A stretch of 64,000 nt of DNA from positions 3,596,001 to 3,660,000 of the forward strand of contig CBDDCL010000015.1 of NCBI GenBank assembly GCA_965226245.1. The letters are read 5' to 3'. Position numbers and translations under genes: made by a program. Origin of the DNA: CBDCYS01 sp965226245 (GTDB taxonomy: Bacteria; Acidobacteriota; Terriglobia; Bryobacterales; UBA6623). Positions 1-9,152 of this stretch are shown in pieces. A model generated the notes under the pieces. That model searched no databases and was not told the DNA's origin. It saw only the letters and a program-made list of their open reading frames with translations. How positions within the stretch are numbered: the first letter of the stretch is position 1; every line of letters begins with the position of its first letter.

Positions 1-805
1 AGATCGCGGCCCGAAAGGTTGCCTGATGAACTTCGTCGACGATGCGAGCGGCCGGGCGCTGTGCCGCTTCTCGAGCGAAGAGACAACTTGGGCGGCGGCC
101 GATCTGCTCGAAGCCTGGGTGCGTCAATACGGCGTTCCGAAGGCGTTGTATTGCGACTGGAAGAACGTCTACAAGCGCCAGCCGACGTCGCGCGAAGCGC
201 TGGAAGGCATCGAGCCCGAGACGCAGTTCGGGCGCATGTGCGCCAAGCTGGGGATCCGCATCATCGCGGCATCGTCGCCGCAAGCCAAGGGCCGCGTGGA
301 GCGGCATCACGGCACCCATCAAGACCGCCTGATCAAGAAGATGCGACTGCAAGGTATCTGCGATTACGAGGCGGCGAACCGCTATCTCGGCGAGCAATAT
401 CTGGGGGAACACAACGCCAAATTTGTCTGCGAGCCAGCGGCGGAAGCGGACTTTCATCAGCGCCCGCCCAAGCGTCTGGACTTAAAGTGGGTGTTCTGCT
501 TGGAGGCCGAGCGAGTCGTCTCCAACGATCGGGTGGTCCGTTTCGAGAACCGCTTCTTACAGTTGAAACCGAAGCGCAATCAGGCTCTGGGGGCGGGGGG
601 GAGAGTCACCGTGCAGCAAGCGCGCCAGGGCGAGTTGCAGGTGATCCACGAAGGCCGAGCGGTGGCCTTTGAAGAGATCACGTGGCCCGAGCCGAAGCCG
701 CGCCCCAAGCCGAAACAACAAGCGGCCCGGCAGCGGCCCAAGCCGGCGGCGGACCACCCTTGGCGTAAGTTGCTGCGGTCGAAAAAACGTGCGGCGACGA
801 CATAA
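1..805 (+). CDS. ISNCY-like (IS1202-type) transposase, 5' end cut by window
   Basis: C-terminal part of a DDE-superfamily transposase. The frame is open to the window edge: the residues before the first internal ATG at 26 read DRGPKGCL, so the start lies outside. Seen: a catalytic-core stretch with NFVDDASG, then CDWKNVYK, then the SSPQAKGRVERHHGT block near residue 105 that carries the last acidic residue of the triad. The C-terminus is basic and proline-rich (PRPKPKQQAA). The overall pattern fits ISNCY/IS1202-type transposases. It is followed by about 200 bp of non-coding DNA and the element's right end. Whether the element is intact cannot be told from here. Confidence 0.8.
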   Translation, partial: DRGPKGCLMNFVDDASGRALCRFSSEETTWAAADLLEAWVRQYGVPKALYCDWKNVYKRQPTSREALEGIEPETQFGRMCAKLGIRIIAASSPQAKGRVERHHGTHQDRLIKKMRLQGICDYEAANRYLGEQYLGEHNAKFVCEPAAEADFHQRPPKRLDLKWVFCLEAERVVSNDRVVRFENRFLQLKPKRNQALGAGGRVTVQQARQGELQVIHEGRAVAFEEITWPEPKPRPKPKQQAARQRPKPAADHPWRKLLRSKKRAATT

Positions 806-1054
806 AAAAGGCAGGGCTATGGAAATGACGGGACGGATGGAAAGCGTGGAAAACCTCAGCGAGCAGCGCAGAGGGTTCGCATCGCAACGACAGGTTTCCC
901 ACCCTTCCCACCGTCCCTTGGAAATCGCTGACGCGATTTCCACATTCCCACAGCCCCGACGACGACGATTATCTCTTACGAACTTACAAACAACAAAACG
1001 AAGGGGACATTTCTATCGCCCTACCGCCGGGGACATTTCTATCGCCTCTTGACA
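806..1054 (+). mobile_element. right-end region of the ISNCY-like element
   Basis: Non-coding tail of the element. Two direct copies of an 18-bp unit, GGGGACATTTCTATCGCC, lie at 1003-1020 and 1029-1046. They are followed by TCTTGACA, so the tip reads ...TTGACA at about 1054. Repeated subterminal transposase-binding units ending in a TTGACA tip also occur in the remnants near 54.6 and 62.3 kb. No other gene is visible in this stretch. Confidence 0.6.
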
Positions 1055-1148
1055 CCCCCAGGTCGAATAGATGACATTGGACACCAGGGATAGTAGACTG
1101 CTCACAGCAGGTCTTGCCGCCGATCTGACCGCAGGCTCGTCATGCAGT

Positions 1149-1176
1149 TTGTATTACAGCACGGTAGGAGTATAAT
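1149..1176 (+). promoter_or_regulatory. putative sigma-70 promoter of the glycogen phosphorylase gene
   Basis: TTGTAT at 1149-1154 and a perfect TATAAT at 1171-1176, separated by 16 bp, about 85-110 bp upstream of the phosphorylase start. Nothing else is recognised between the IS end at 1054 and the gene. Confidence 0.5.
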
Positions 1177-1258
1177 TCAAGGTTTTGCCACCGTTTGCGC
1201 TCGGTCGTAAGATTGTCAGGGAACGGCGGAGAGCAGGCGTTTTTTCGGATGAGTCCGT

Positions 1259-2997
1259 TTGGCAGCCGCTAAACCGGTCGAGGAGATGAGAGCCATAAAA
1301 CCACGTGTGTTGCACCCGCCGAAGGTGGCGTACTTCACGATGGAAGTCGCGCTACACCCGAAAGTTCCAACGTACAGTGGCGGCCTTGGGGTGCTGGCCG
1401 GTGATACGTTGCGTTCGGCGGCCGACCTCGGTGTTTCGATGTTCGGCGTGACCCTGCTCCACAGAAGGGGTTATTTCAATCAGAGTCTGGACAAATCCGG
1501 CAACCAAACCGAGAACCCGGTCGAATGGGATCCAAGTGACCATCTCGAACCCATGGATCCGCTGGTGACGCTCACTCTGGCCGGGAGGCCCGTTCACGTT
1601 CGTTGTTGGCGCTATCCGGTTCACGGTGTCAACGGGCACTTGGTCCCTGTTTACTTCTTGGATACGGATGTGAGCACGAACAACGACTGGGATCGCGGAA
1701 TCACGGGCTCTTTGTACGGAGGGGACGAGTATTACCGCCTTTGCCAGGAATTCGTTCTTGGGGTCGGCGGGCTTCAGATGCTGCGCCAGCTCGGGCACAC
1801 CGATATCGAGAACTATCACATGAACGAGGGGCACTCGGCTCTGCTGGTGCTGCGTCTGCTCGAAAGACAGCTTTCCAAGAGCGGACGGCGGTTTCCCGGT
1901 GAAGAGGATCTGGCCGTGCTGCGAAAGAAGTGCGTGTTCACCACCCACACGCCTATTCCGGCCGGCCATGACTCGTTTCCCGAAGAGATGGTGCGGCGAG
2001 TGCTCGGCGATGACAGAACAACGTTACTGTTTTCGACGGGCTTTTCGGGCTCCGACGAACTCAATATGACGCGTCTGGCGCTGCACCACTCGAACTACGT
2101 GAACGGCGTGGCGATGAGGCACGGTGAAGTTTCGCGCAAGATGTTTCCGAAGTACCGCATCAAGGCGCTGACCAACGGCGTTCATGCGATGACTTGGCTG
2201 TCGCGGCCGATGCAGGAAGTCCTCGACCGGGAGATTCCGGAATGGCGCCACGACAACATCTACCTTCGCTACGCCATCAACATTCCTCTCAGGGATATTC
2301 GCGAGGCCCATGCCCGGGCCAAACGCACCTTGCTAAACGCTTTGCATGACGCCACCGGCGAGCGGCTCGAAGAAGACGTTTTTACGATCGGATTCGCTCG
2401 CCGGGCGACGGGTTATAAACGCGCGGATCTTTTGTTTCGTGATGCCAAGCGGCTGGAAGAGATCGTCAAGAAGGCAGGGAAACTTCAGATCATCTATGGC
2501 GGCAAGGCGCATCCCCGCGATGACGGCGGAAAAGATCTCATCCGCCGGGTTTTCGCGGCTGCTGACAAGCTTTCTGCCTCGATCAAGATCACCTACGTCG
2601 AGAACTACGACATCACTTGGGGAGCGATGATCTGCAGCGGCGTTGACCTGTGGCTGAATACCCCCGAGAAGGAGCGCGAGGCATCGGGTACAAGCGGGAT
2701 GAAGGCGGCTTTGAACGGCGTGCCGAGCCTCAGCGTATTGGATGGCTGGTGGCTCGAAGGGCACATCGAAGGAGTGACAGGCTGGTCGATTGAAGACGGC
2801 GGGGAGGGCGAAGCCGGAGAGGCTGCTTCGCTTTACGAGAAGCTGGAAAAGGTGTCCTTCCAATGCACTACCACGACCCGGACGCTTATGCCAAAGTGAT
2901 GCGGTCGGCGATTGCGCTCAACGGGACGTTCTTCAATACCCAGCGGATGGTGATGCAATACGTGTTCAACGCCTATTCGACGGCGAATGGGGCGTAG
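1259..2997 (+). pseudogene. glgP: alpha-glucan (glycogen) phosphorylase, frameshifted near the C-terminus
   Basis: Glycosyltransferase-35 enzyme that releases glucose-1-phosphate from glycogen or maltodextrin in the cytoplasm. Seen: the N-terminal block YFTMEVALHPKVPTYSGGLG, then YHMNEGHSAL, TNGVHAMTW, the FARRATGYKRADL block and the ASGTSGMKAALNG motif of this family. The uninterrupted frame stops at 2899, but the expected C-terminus (MHYHDPDAYAKVMRSAIALN and on to NAYSTANGA) continues in the next frame to a TAG at 2995-2997. One base missing around 2851-2857 would explain this (EKVILPM expected, EKVSFQC read). This is either a real lesion or a sequencing or assembly error. The start is uncertain: TTG 1259 or ATG 1286. 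Confidence 0.88.
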
Positions 2998-3117
2998 GTT
3001 TCCGGGGGTGGCGATCGTGAGAGATGCTTGTCCCGGTCCTCCCGCGCATGATTGGCTTGATTGTGGCTTGATCGTCGCGGCTTCGCCCCCGGTCCGTCGC
3101 TATACTCTTAGGCAGAC

Positions 3118-3411
3118 GTGGCGCTGTCGAACCCGGTATTGCTTTCGAAGCGACAAGAGCTTTTGGACGCAGCCCGCCGCCATGGGGGGGCCAATCTCCG
3201 GGTCTTCGGTTCGAACGCCCGCGGCGAGGATCGGCCCGAAAGCGACTTCGACTTCCTAGTTGATTGCGGCCCCCACAGGCCTCCCTTTTTCCCGGGCGGT
3301 TTGCAGGCGGCTCTCGAGGAAATCCTCGGCCGAAAAGTAGATCTGGTCACGGAGTCGTCGCTGCACCCGAAGATTCGCGGCCGGATCTTGCGGGAAGCGC
3401 TTCCGTTGTGA
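3118..3411 (+). CDS. MNT-type nucleotidyltransferase antitoxin
   Basis: Small nucleotidyltransferase of the MntA/MNT class, which in known MNT-HepT modules neutralises the HEPN toxin by AMPylating it. Seen: the nucleotidyltransferase signature FGSNARGEDRPESDFDFLVD around residues 30-49, with the GS motif and the paired aspartates needed for metal binding. Length (97 aa) is normal for the family. The GTG start at 3118 is the first in frame. The stop overlaps the GTG of the HepT-like gene by 4 bp (GTGA), the usual translational coupling. Because the partner is truncated, the module is probably inactive as a toxin-antitoxin pair. Confidence 0.88.
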   Translation: MALSNPVLLSKRQELLDAARRHGGANLRVFGSNARGEDRPESDFDFLVDCGPHRPPFFPGGLQAALEEILGRKVDLVTESSLHPKIRGRILREALPL

Positions 3412-3572
3412 CGGAACAGGACCGGCTATACCTGGAGCATATCCTCGACTGCATCAGCCGGATAGAGGGCTACGCCGGACCCGGTCGAGACGCGTTCCAT
3501 TCGCGGACGATCATCCAAGACTCGGTCGTTCGCAACCTTACATTTGATCGGGGAGTCGTCGAAGCGGGCTAG
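3408..3572 (+). pseudogene. HepT-like (DUF86) HEPN ribonuclease toxin, truncated
   Basis: 54 residues, VTEQDRLYLEHILDCISR...IIQDSVVRNL, matching the first half of HepT/DUF86 proteins, which are normally about 110-120 aa. After VVRNL the homology ends and the frame stops at 3572. The HEPN catalytic R-x4-6-H motif lies in the missing half, so RNase activity should be lost. The 3' end abuts the convergent FAH gene, whose last codons overlap it by 4 bp, suggesting the tail was lost in a rearrangement at this junction. Confidence 0.75.
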
Positions 3573-4420
3573 CCCTGGACCACCGGGTTTTCGAGAATGC
3601 CGATGCCGTCGATTTCGACTTCGACGATGTCTCCGGCTTTCATTGGGCTGGTGCTGCCCGGCGTTCCGGTATAGATCACATCGCCGGCGGAAAGCGTAAT
3701 GTAGCGGCTGACGAAGCTCACAATAGCGGCCGGGCCGAATATCAGGTCATTCACGCGCTGCTTCTGCATCACCTTGCCGTTGAGGCGAAGCTGAATCCAG
3801 GACTTGTCGTAGTCGAGCCCGACAGCGATCGCCGGCCCCAGCGGCGCGAAGGTGTCGGAACCCTTGGCGCGCCACCATTGAACGTCCTTCTTATCGCCTT
3901 TTGACCCGCCCTGCCAGTTGCGGTCGCTGACGTCGTTGCCGCAGGTGTAGCCCAGGATGTAGCCGGGCGCGTCTTCTTCGGAGACATTGCGGGCGGTCTT
4001 GCCCATGACGATGACGAACTCGGCTTCAAAATGGACGTCCTTCGCGCCCTTGGGGATGACGATATCACCGCCCGGGTGCTGCAAGGCGGTCAGCGGCTTG
4101 TAGAAGATTTCAGGGTTTGCCGGAGGTTCGCGCTCACCTATGTGGCTGCCGTAATTGAGTCCAACGGCAAGCACTTTAGTCGGCTCGATGGGATAGAGTA
4201 GCTTGACGTCCGCGGTCTTCACTTTTTCGCCGGTTGGCTTGCGGTCGCCTAACAAATCGCCTTCGATTTTCTCGATCGTGTCGCCGGAGAGAATTCCGTG
4301 GGAGACGCTGCCTCCCTGCTCGAATCGTACGTAAAGAGTGACTCCGTTTGAAGCTTTCTGGGCCATTACCGCACCTCCAACTGCTAATGCTGTCATGAAT
4401 GTTCTACGGGTTGTTGACAT
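3569..4420 (-). CDS. Tat-exported fumarylacetoacetate hydrolase (FAH)-family protein
   Basis: FAH-superfamily enzyme of 283 aa; the family hydrolyses or decarboxylates acyl-pyruvate-type C-C bonds with a metal. Seen: an N-terminal Tat-like leader, TTRRTFMTALAVGGAVMA; the core blocks VLAVGLNYGSHIGE, NPEIFYKP and DVHFEAEFVIVMGK, with acidic metal ligands in HFEAEF; DVSDRNWQ; and the C-terminal GDVIYTGTPGSTSPMKAGD. Most FAH enzymes are cytoplasmic, so export is unusual. It follows a close paralogue by 42 bp in the same orientation, probably one operon. The substrate is not predictable. Confidence 0.88.
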   Translation of the reverse strand: MSTTRRTFMTALAVGGAVMAQKASNGVTLYVRFEQGGSVSHGILSGDTIEKIEGDLLGDRKPTGEKVKTADVKLLYPIEPTKVLAVGLNYGSHIGEREPPANPEIFYKPLTALQHPGGDIVIPKGAKDVHFEAEFVIVMGKTARNVSEEDAPGYILGYTCGNDVSDRNWQGGSKGDKKDVQWWRAKGSDTFAPLGPAIAVGLDYDKSWIQLRLNGKVMQKQRVNDLIFGPAAIVSFVSRYITLSAGDVIYTGTPGSTSPMKAGDIVEVEIDGIGILENPVVQG

Positions 4421-4462
4421 GGCTGACTCGTTTGCTGACTCGGGGGCTGAATCGCGTCTGAA

Positions 4463-5329
4463 TCAGCCGGCGACGACTTTGTTGCGGAGAACGCCGATGC
4501 CGTCGATCTCGACTTCCGCTACGTCGCCCGGTTTCATGGCGCTGGTTTTACCGGGAGTTCCAGTGAAGATCACGTCGCCCGGCAGCAGCGTCACGTACTG
4601 GCTGATGAAGCTGACTGTCAACGGCGGTTTGTGAATTAAGTCGACGAGGCCCTGCTCTTGCTTGACTTCACCGTTGAGACGCAGCCGAATGCTGGACTTT
4701 TCGTAATCCAAGCCGACCGCGATCGCCGGACCCATCGGGGAGAAAGTTTCCGCGCCTTTGGCACGCCACCACTGCATGTCCTTTTGATCGCCCTGCGAAC
4801 CATTCTGCCAGTTCCGCTCGCTGACGTCGTGGCCGCAGGTGTAGCCCAGGATGTGGCTGGGCGCTTCCTCCACTGAGATGCGCTGCGCCTTCTTGCCGAT
4901 GACGACGACGAACTCCGCCTCAAAGTGAACATCTTTGGAGTCCGCAGGCAGCACGATGTCGCCTTCGGGATGCTGCAGCGACGTGATCGGCTTGTAGAAA
5001 ATTTCGGGGTTGGCCGGCAGGGCGCTATCTTCGCCGATATGACTCTTGTAATTGCCCGCCATCGCCAGCACCTTTGACGGCTCGATGGGGTACAACAGCT
5101 TGACGCTGCTTGCTTCGACCGTCGTACCGTTGGGGGTTCGGCTGCCAAACAGATCACCGTCGATCTCTTCAATCGTGTCCCCGCTGAGGACGCCGAACTT
5201 CACGCTGCCGCCTTGTTCGTAGCGTACGTAGCGAGTGACTCCAGGGTAGGGATCGGGGGCGGACGAACAAGCCCAAGTCGATAAACCACCGGCTATGGCT
5301 GCCAGAAAACTTCTTCTCGATGAACGCAT
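4463..5329 (-). CDS. Tat-exported FAH-family protein, paralogue
   Basis: Second FAH-family protein, very similar along its length to the downstream one (TRYVRYEQGGSVKFGVLSGD, NPEIFYKPITSLQHP, HFEAEFVVVIGKKAQ, GDVIFTGTPGKTSAMKPGD). The start is taken at ATG 5329 because a perfect AGGAGG lies 4-9 bp upstream. It gives a Tat leader SSRRSFLAAIAGGLSTWACS; the Cys after the hydrophobic stretch could instead be a lipoprotein cleavage site. A longer frame begins at 5401 but lacks this ribosome-binding site. Tandem gene duplication with divergence is the likely origin of the pair. Confidence 0.88.
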   Translation of the reverse strand: MRSSRRSFLAAIAGGLSTWACSSAPDPYPGVTRYVRYEQGGSVKFGVLSGDTIEEIDGDLFGSRTPNGTTVEASSVKLLYPIEPSKVLAMAGNYKSHIGEDSALPANPEIFYKPITSLQHPEGDIVLPADSKDVHFEAEFVVVIGKKAQRISVEEAPSHILGYTCGHDVSERNWQNGSQGDQKDMQWWRAKGAETFSPMGPAIAVGLDYEKSSIRLRLNGEVKQEQGLVDLIHKPPLTVSFISQYVTLLPGDVIFTGTPGKTSAMKPGDVAEVEIDGIGVLRNKVVAG

Positions 5330-5463
5330 ACGTCCTCCTGAGATATACCGCGCTAGTGTAGCAGAAGCCTCCTCAGAGATGGGCGCGGGCGGAGCGGCCA
5401 AGCGCAGCCAGAACTGCTAGCTGCCCTTCGATTTGACCCAGGCTCCCGCCTGGGGCTCTGAGT

Positions 5464-5551
5464 CTTCGTCCTGAGGCCTTTGCTTCGCTCGCAACGGCTG
5501 ACCCACTCTTCGTCCTGGGGCCTTTGCTTTGCTCGCAACGGCTGACCCACT
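5464..5551. repeat. 44-bp tandem duplication between two minus-strand genes
   Basis: Two adjacent 44-bp copies (5464-5507 and 5508-5551) beginning CTTCGTCCTG and ending GGCTGACCCACT, differing at two positions. They sit in the 250-bp gap between the oxidoreductase stop and the FAH start. No coding function is apparent. Confidence 0.85.
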
Positions 5552-5581
5552 CGCTTGCGCTCGGGGCTCTGAATCCGCACC

Positions 5582-6958
5582 CTACACATTCTCCGGTACA
5601 ACAAATGGCTCGCGGTAATCGCGTTTGAGCAGCTTGTTGGCCTCGTCATCACCTGGGAACCGCTCTGCCTTGGCGTCGAACTTCAGCTTGCGGTTCGTGC
5701 GGTAGGAGATGTTGGCCATGTGGCACAGCGCCGCCGATAGGTGTCCCACTTCGACGTCGCAATGCAGATCGGTGTGTTTTCGGCTTTTGACCGCGTCGAG
5801 AAAGTTCGCGAAGTGCGCACCGCGCTCCCCGGCGGCGGACATCGACGGTCCCGGCTCGCGCTTTTCACCCAGGTAGGTCGCGAAGCCGCGACTGTTGAGG
5901 GTCATGTAGCCGTCAGCCCCGAAAAAGAGGTTGCCGACGGTGTTCATGTTTCCGTCCGGGTCCTGCATGCCGGCCTCGCCGCCAGTAGGCAGTCCGCGCA
6001 CCTCGAACACGATTTGGCTGTCAGGATACTCGAAGACGGCGGTTTGCGTATTGGGGGTCTGCTGGTCGTCGGGATAGATGTAGTGCCCGCCCGATGAGTA
6101 GACGGCCGGAGGAAGTTCCTCCTTGCCAAGGCCCCAGCGGGCGATATCCATCTCATGCACGCCTTGATTACCGATGTCACCGTTGCCGAAATCCCAGTAC
6201 CAATGCCAGTTGTAGTGGAAGCGGTTTTCCTTGAAGTCGAGTTCTTGCGAGGGGCCCAGCCAAAGGTCATAGTTGACGCCGGGCGGAACCGGGCTGGCTG
6301 ACTTGGCGCCAATCGACTTGCGGCGCTTGAAGCATAGTCCGCGCGCCATATAGAGCTTGCCAATCACGCCGTCGTTTAGCAATTCGATCGCACGGACTTT
6401 GTGCTGGGTGCTGCGGCCCTGGTGGCCAACCTGCACGATGCGCTTGTATTTGCGCGCCGCCTGGACCATCTTGCGGCCCTCGAAGATGCTGTGAGAGGCG
6501 GGCTTTTCGACATAGACGTCCTTGCCCGCCTGGCAAGACCAAATCGTCGCCAGAGCGTGCCAGTGATTCGGGGTGGCGACGGACACGGCATCAATGCTGT
6601 TGTTCTCGAGCATCTCGCGCAGGTCTTCGTACTCGGCGGGTTTGCGTTTTTGGAACTCGAGTGTTTGCTGAGCGGCACGTTCGACAACCGCTTGGTCGAT
6701 GTCGACGACGGCGGCGACTTCGGAGCGCTCGTCGTGCGCAAATCCGCGGATGTGGGCTTTTCCGCGCCCGCGAACTCCGATGCAGGCGATCTGGACGCGC
6801 TCGTTCGCCCCCATGACTTGGGAGTAGGAAGCGGCGGTCATTGCGGCCGCGGCGGTTCCCGAGGACTTTAGGAAGTTGCGGCGGCCAAGTGGCGCCCGCG
6901 GCGCTGATTGCGTGGGGCGCGTTTTCCGCGCCGACAGTTTCGTCTGGGTTATTGCCAT
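5582..6958 (-). CDS. Tat-secreted Gfo/Idh/MocA-family oxidoreductase
   Basis: 458-aa NAD(P)-dependent sugar or inositol dehydrogenase-like protein. Seen: a twin-arginine leader LGRRNFLKSSGTAAAAMTAA around residues 24-43; a Rossmann fold starting RVQIACIGVRGRGKAHIRGF; NNSIDAVSVATPNHWHA; and the family EKPASHS block with its catalytic-region lysine. The C-terminal Gfo/Idh domain includes HWYWDFGNGDIGNQGVHEMD. ATG 6958 has AGGAGG just upstream. Secreted Gfo/Idh enzymes are abundant in Acidobacteriota and Planctomycetota and may carry a tightly bound cofactor. The substrate is unknown. The adjacent FAH pair has the same orientation, but 250 bp separate them. Confidence 0.9.
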   Translation of the reverse strand: MAITQTKLSARKTRPTQSAPRAPLGRRNFLKSSGTAAAAMTAASYSQVMGANERVQIACIGVRGRGKAHIRGFAHDERSEVAAVVDIDQAVVERAAQQTLEFQKRKPAEYEDLREMLENNSIDAVSVATPNHWHALATIWSCQAGKDVYVEKPASHSIFEGRKMVQAARKYKRIVQVGHQGRSTQHKVRAIELLNDGVIGKLYMARGLCFKRRKSIGAKSASPVPPGVNYDLWLGPSQELDFKENRFHYNWHWYWDFGNGDIGNQGVHEMDIARWGLGKEELPPAVYSSGGHYIYPDDQQTPNTQTAVFEYPDSQIVFEVRGLPTGGEAGMQDPDGNMNTVGNLFFGADGYMTLNSRGFATYLGEKREPGPSMSAAGERGAHFANFLDAVKSRKHTDLHCDVEVGHLSAALCHMANISYRTNRKLKFDAKAERFPGDDEANKLLKRDYREPFVVPENV

Positions 6959-7287
6959 GACAGGCCTCCTATGATTCTTGGCTCACTGCATACAAAGCGT
7001 ATCACAGGCGGCAAGCGTGATCAACGATGGCAACTCAGGTCGAGCCGGAGCTCTTGCGAGTTCTCGCTAAGCGGCATGGCGTTGACGTTTGCAGTACGAC
7101 TAGCAACTGCAACCGACGCACTGATTTGACGCTACCCCGAGCCCGAACGTATACTAAGAACTGATCGGCCTGCTGGGCTCGGGTGATGTGGATCGATCCC
7201 GGGAAGAGCAGGAGCGATGGCAGAGTCCGTCGGCTCAGGCGTTGAGCCGTATCTTCCGTCTGAGCTATCATATACAGGTCTGTCGGC
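6959..7287. other. intergenic region between the divergent oxidoreductase and the tRNA-tuf operon
   Basis: 329 bp without a gene. It holds the oxidoreductase ribosome-binding site at its left edge and the promoter of the tRNA-tuf operon at 7126-7155. Nothing else is recognised. Confidence 0.6.
7126..7155 (+). promoter_or_regulatory. promoter of the tRNA-tuf-secE-nusG operon
   Basis: TTGACG at 7126-7131 and TATACT at 7150-7155 with an 18-bp spacer, about 130 bp upstream of the first tRNA. Strong near-consensus boxes fit a stable-RNA operon. Confidence 0.6.
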
Positions 7288-7363
<76 letters not shown>

Positions 7364-7442
7364 GTTGTCTGCGTTGCTGATTCAAGAACGATTTCCAGGA
7401 AAATCCCAGGAGTGGATTGGGGGTAAAACTCGAACGGTTTCG

Positions 7443-7517
7443 GCGGGAGTAACTCAATGGTAGAGTCACAGCCTTCCAAGCTGTTGGTTGCGGGTTCGAT
7501 CCCCGTCTCCCGCTCCA
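7443..7517 (+). tRNA. tRNA-Gly(TCC)
   Basis: Cloverleaf with acceptor GCGGGAG/CTCCCGC, anticodon stem ACAGC/GCTGT and anticodon TCC, T loop TTCGATC, CCA encoded at 7515-7517. Confidence 0.95.
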
Positions 7518-7552
7518 GGCTGTAGCTTCCCTAAGCCGCTGGGCAGTGACGG

Positions 7553-7628
<76 letters not shown>

Positions 7629-7725
7629 GCGACCCGGACAGGCTGCCCTGTGACACGCGGCCGCGCGGTCACGAAGTAGTGGCTAGCGAACAGGAAGATC
7701 CCGGTCAAGGAGAGTATTGAGTTAA

Positions 7726-7812
7726 GGACGGGTAGCCGAGTGGTCAAAGGCGGCAGACTGTAAATCTGCTGGACACAGTCCTACGGAGGTTCGAATCCTC
7801 CCCCGTCCACCA
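7726..7812 (+). tRNA. tRNA-Tyr(GTA)
   Basis: 87 nt including CCA. Acceptor GGACGGG/CCCGTCC, anticodon loop CTGTAAA (anticodon GTA) and a long variable arm typical of class II bacterial tRNA-Tyr. It lies 78 bp upstream of tuf. The Thr-Gly-Thr-Tyr set before tuf resembles the E. coli thrU-tyrU-glyT-thrT-tufB cluster. Confidence 0.95.
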
Positions 7813-7890
7813 CGACGCCCGTTAGAGCAAGACGCTGAAAAGCACGGCACGGGACCTCGAACCGCAGAGGTCCAAATCGGAGAGCAAGCG

Positions 7891-9078
7891 ATGGCGAAGG
7901 AGAAATTTGACCGCAGCCTGCCGCACGTGAACGTGGGGACAATCGGCCATATTGACCATGGCAAGACCACGCTGACGGCGGCCATCACGAAGGTTTTGCA
8001 GAAGAACGATTCCAGCGTGTCGTTCCGCTCGTTCGACTCGATCGACAACGCCCCGGAAGAGAAGGCCCGCGGCATCACCATCGCCGTGTCGCACGTCGAG
8101 TACCGCACGTCGAACCGGCACTATGCGCATGTCGATTGCCCCGGCCACGCCGACTACATCAAGAACATGATCACCGGCGCGGCGCAGATGGACGGCGCCA
8201 TCCTGGTGGTGGCGGCGACCGACGGCCCGATGCCCCAGACCCGCGAGCACATTCTGCTGGCGCGGCAGGTGGGCGTGCCCTACGTCGTGGTGTTTCTCAA
8301 CAAGTGCGACGCGGTGGACGATCCCGAGCTGCTGGAGCTGGTGGAGCTGGAAGTGCGCGAGCTGTTGACGAGTTACGACTTCCCGGGCGATGACATTCCG
8401 GTCGTGCTGGGCTCGGCGCTGAAGGCGCTCGACGGCGACTCCGCAGCCGAGCAGGACATCGCGAAGCTGATGCAGGCGGTGGATGATTACATCCCGACGC
8501 CGAAGCGCGAGAAGGACAAGCCGTTCTTGATGCCGATCGAGGATATTTTCTCGATATCGGGGCGCGGCACGGTGGTGACCGGGCGTGTCGAGCGGGGCAT
8601 CGTGAAGGTGGGCGAGGAGATGGAGATCGTCGGTTTCCGCGAGACGCAGAAGCGCGTGATCACGGGCGTGGAGATGTTCAAGAAGCTGCTGGACCAGGGC
8701 GAGGCGGGCGACAACGTGGGGCTGCTGGTGCGGGGCTTGGAGAAGGACGAAGTGGAGCGCGGGCAGGTGGTGGCGAAGCCCAAGTCGATCACGCCGCACA
8801 CGAAGTTCAAGGGCGAAGTGTACGTGCTGAAGAAGGACGAAGGCGGGCGGCACACGCCGTTCTTCAACGGCTACCGTCCGCAGTTTTATTTCCGCACGAC
8901 GGACGTGACCGGCGTGGCGCAACTGCCGGAAGGGACGGAGATGGTGATGCCAGGCGACAACGTCGGCATGAGCGTGGAGCTGATCAGCCCGGTGGCGATG
9001 GAGAAGGGACTGCGATTCGCCATCCGTGAAGGCAGCCGCACCATCGGCGCCGGCACGGTCGCCGAGATTATCGAGTAA
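7891..9078 (+). CDS. tuf: elongation factor Tu
   Basis: GTPase that delivers aminoacyl-tRNA to the ribosomal A site. 395 aa, normal length. Seen: G1 GHIDHGKT (residues 19-26), a switch region containing RGITIAVSHVEY, G3 DCPGHADY, G4 NKCD and G5 SALKAL, then domains 2 and 3 with GRGTVVTGRVERG and the C-terminal RFAIREGSRTIGAGTV. ATG 7891 has a purine-rich GGAGAG upstream. It lies in the conserved order tRNAs-tuf-rpmG-tRNA-Trp-secE-nusG. Codon use is strongly GC-ending, more so than in neighbours. Confidence 0.98.
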   Translation: MAKEKFDRSLPHVNVGTIGHIDHGKTTLTAAITKVLQKNDSSVSFRSFDSIDNAPEEKARGITIAVSHVEYRTSNRHYAHVDCPGHADYIKNMITGAAQMDGAILVVAATDGPMPQTREHILLARQVGVPYVVVFLNKCDAVDDPELLELVELEVRELLTSYDFPGDDIPVVLGSALKALDGDSAAEQDIAKLMQAVDDYIPTPKREKDKPFLMPIEDIFSISGRGTVVTGRVERGIVKVGEEMEIVGFRETQKRVITGVEMFKKLLDQGEAGDNVGLLVRGLEKDEVERGQVVAKPKSITPHTKFKGEVYVLKKDEGGRHTPFFNGYRPQFYFRTTDVTGVAQLPEGTEMVMPGDNVGMSVELISPVAMEKGLRFAIREGSRTIGAGTVAEIIE

Positions 9079-9152
9079 GCGGAAAGAAACCGCCCGGCCC
9101 GTGAGACGGCTCAAGAAACGCCCGGCGCGGAGAGCGAAACGAGGAGACTGAC

